Shown: piece after piece, positions 5,513 through 6,438 of the stretch
How the letters are laid out: the number at the start of each line of letters is the position of its first letter
Position numbering within the stretch: the stretch's first letter is position 1
Source: CAZYFH01 sp964646815
GTDB lineage: Bacteria > Acidobacteriota > Vicinamibacteria > Vicinamibacterales > UBA8438
Direction: 5' to 3'
Length of the DNA: 6,438 nucleotides
NCBI GenBank assembly: GCA_964646815.1
Contig: CAZYFH010000074.1
Location: 1-6,438 of the forward strand
Translations under genes and position numbers: made by a program
The notes under the pieces: generated by a model
Database searches by the model: none
Seen by the model: only the letters and a program-made list of their open reading frames with translations
Told to the model about the DNA's origin: nothing

Positions 5513-6438
5513 TCACACGCCCGAGAGCTCCTCCAACGCGCCCGTGCTGTCGCCGAACGACTCACGCGGGACGCCCAGCTTCCCGAGCAAGTTCAGGAAC
5601 AGGTTCGTGACTGGCGGGTCGTCGTCATAGCTGAGGTGACGCCCGCCTTTGAGCTGGCCCGATCCACCACCAACCACGGCAATCGGTAGCTTGTGGTGGT
5701 AGTGGATGTTGCCGTTGCTCATGCCGGCACCGTAGAGCGTCATCGAGTGGTCGAGCAGCGAACCATCACCGTCCTCGGTCGCCTTCAAGCGCTCGAGGTA
5801 GTACGCGAAGAGCTCCGCGTGATAAATGTTGACGTTGATCAGCTTCGCAATCTTCTCTTCGTCCCCACCGTGATGCGACAGCGGGTGGTGCGCGTCCGAG
5901 ACGTCAATCTCAGGGTAGGCCCGGTTGCTCGTCTCGTGCGCCACCATGAACGTGATGATCCGTGTCAGGTCCGCCTGGTACGCGAGCACCTGCAGATCGT
6001 ACATCAGCTTCGCGTGCGCCGCGAACGTCGCCGGAATGCCCGGCGGCTGCTCCAGCGCCACAGAGAGGTCGGTCAGGCCCTGCTGCTCGGCCAACCGGAT
6101 CCGACGCTCGACATCGCGGATCGCCTCGAGATACTCGGCCATCTTGAGACGGTCCCGCCCTCCGAGCTTGGCCTGAAGCCGCGCGATCTTGTCACCGACA
6201 GCATCCAGGATCGTGCCGTCCTCCTCCATGCGCGCGCGTCGTGCGGCGGCGTCGGTCGTGCCGCTCCCGCCGAAGAGGCGTTCGAAGACGACGCGCGGGT
6301 TGTTCTCCATCGGCAGCGGCGTCGTCTCGCTCAGCCAGTTGAGCGTGTTGGCGTAAACGCAGCTGTACCCAGGGTCGCACGCCCCGAGCGGCTCCTTCGA
6401 GTCGAGCGACAGCTCGAGCGACGCCAACTGCGTCTCCT
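5513..6438 (-). CDS. DUF1552 (HXXSHH) family protein, C-terminal part (5' end outside window)
   Basis: The frame stays open to the right edge (ETQ lies before the first possible TTG at 6427), so that TTG is internal and the true start lies outside the window. About 307 residues are visible, whereas full-length DUF1552 proteins are usually over 400 with a Tat-type leader. Residues counted from that TTG: LASLELSLDSKEPLGACDPG (from just before 1 to 20) matches the family's conserved middle. CVYANTLNWLSETTPLPMEN (23-42) and PRVVFERLFG (44-53) follow. Then HETSNRAYPEI (164-174), the name-giving HPLSHH (181-186, at 5870-5887) and HSMTLYGAGMSNGNIHYHHK (227-246). The function is unknown; the histidine-rich motifs suggest metal binding. 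In Planctomycetota and Acidobacteriota these genes commonly sit next to DUF1592/DUF1587/DUF1585 cytochrome-like proteins, which would lie beyond the right edge. The ankyrin gene follows downstream. Confidence 0.93.
   Translation of the reverse strand, partial: ETQLASLELSLDSKEPLGACDPGYSCVYANTLNWLSETTPLPMENNPRVVFERLFGGSGTTDAAARRARMEEDGTILDAVGDKIARLQAKLGGRDRLKMAEYLEAIRDVERRIRLAEQQGLTDLSVALEQPPGIPATFAAHAKLMYDLQVLAYQADLTRIITFMVAHETSNRAYPEIDVSDAHHPLSHHGGDEEKIAKLINVNIYHAELFAYYLERLKATEDGDGSLLDHSMTLYGAGMSNGNIHYHHKLPIAVVGGGSGQLKGGRHLSYDDDPPVTNLFLNLLGKLGVPRESFGDSTGALEELSGV

Overview
This is a GC-rich bacterial window with six densely packed protein genes: three on the + strand (1-3419) facing three on the - strand (3433-6438). 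No rRNA, tRNA, CRISPR array, transposase or phage gene was seen. The gene content is a Vgb/NHL-type propeller protein, NIPSNAP, a PQQ dehydrogenase without haem, an NTF2-like lipid-free exported protein, a long exported ankyrin protein and a DUF1552 (HXXSHH) protein. Together with the GC-rich codon use and the intergenic palindromes, this suggests a soil-type Acidobacteriota, perhaps Vicinamibacteria, or a similar uncultured lineage. The assignment is an inference from gene families, not from a marker gene.

Left half (+ strand): the C-terminal part of a secreted beta-propeller protein enters from the left edge and ends at 866. A 143-bp gap follows that holds a cluster of perfect palindromes (887-960). 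Two of its hairpins share one arm and so exclude each other. Next comes a probable two-gene operon: a signal-peptide NIPSNAP protein (1010-1438) and, 28 bp later, a periplasmic quinoprotein of the glucose-dehydrogenase type (1467-3419).

Right half (- strand, read right to left): a DUF1552 protein truncated by the right edge (5513-6438), then a 102-bp gap more than half filled by a perfect heptanucleotide tandem repeat (GGGCTTA, 8 copies plus GGG, 5416-5474). The repeat stops 5 bp before the start codon of a secreted ankyrin-repeat protein (3995-5410). A small exported SnoaL/NTF2-like protein (3433-3885) follows. It converges on the PQQ gene with only 13 bp between the two stop codons.

All four genes with a visible N-terminus have export signals, so the window looks devoted to the cell envelope. 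One arm is an oxidative (PQQ) module. The other is a DUF1552/ankyrin module of unknown function, whose usual cytochrome-like partners (DUF1592/DUF1587 families) would be expected just beyond the right edge. The most unusual item is the heptamer repeat placed directly against the ankyrin start codon.
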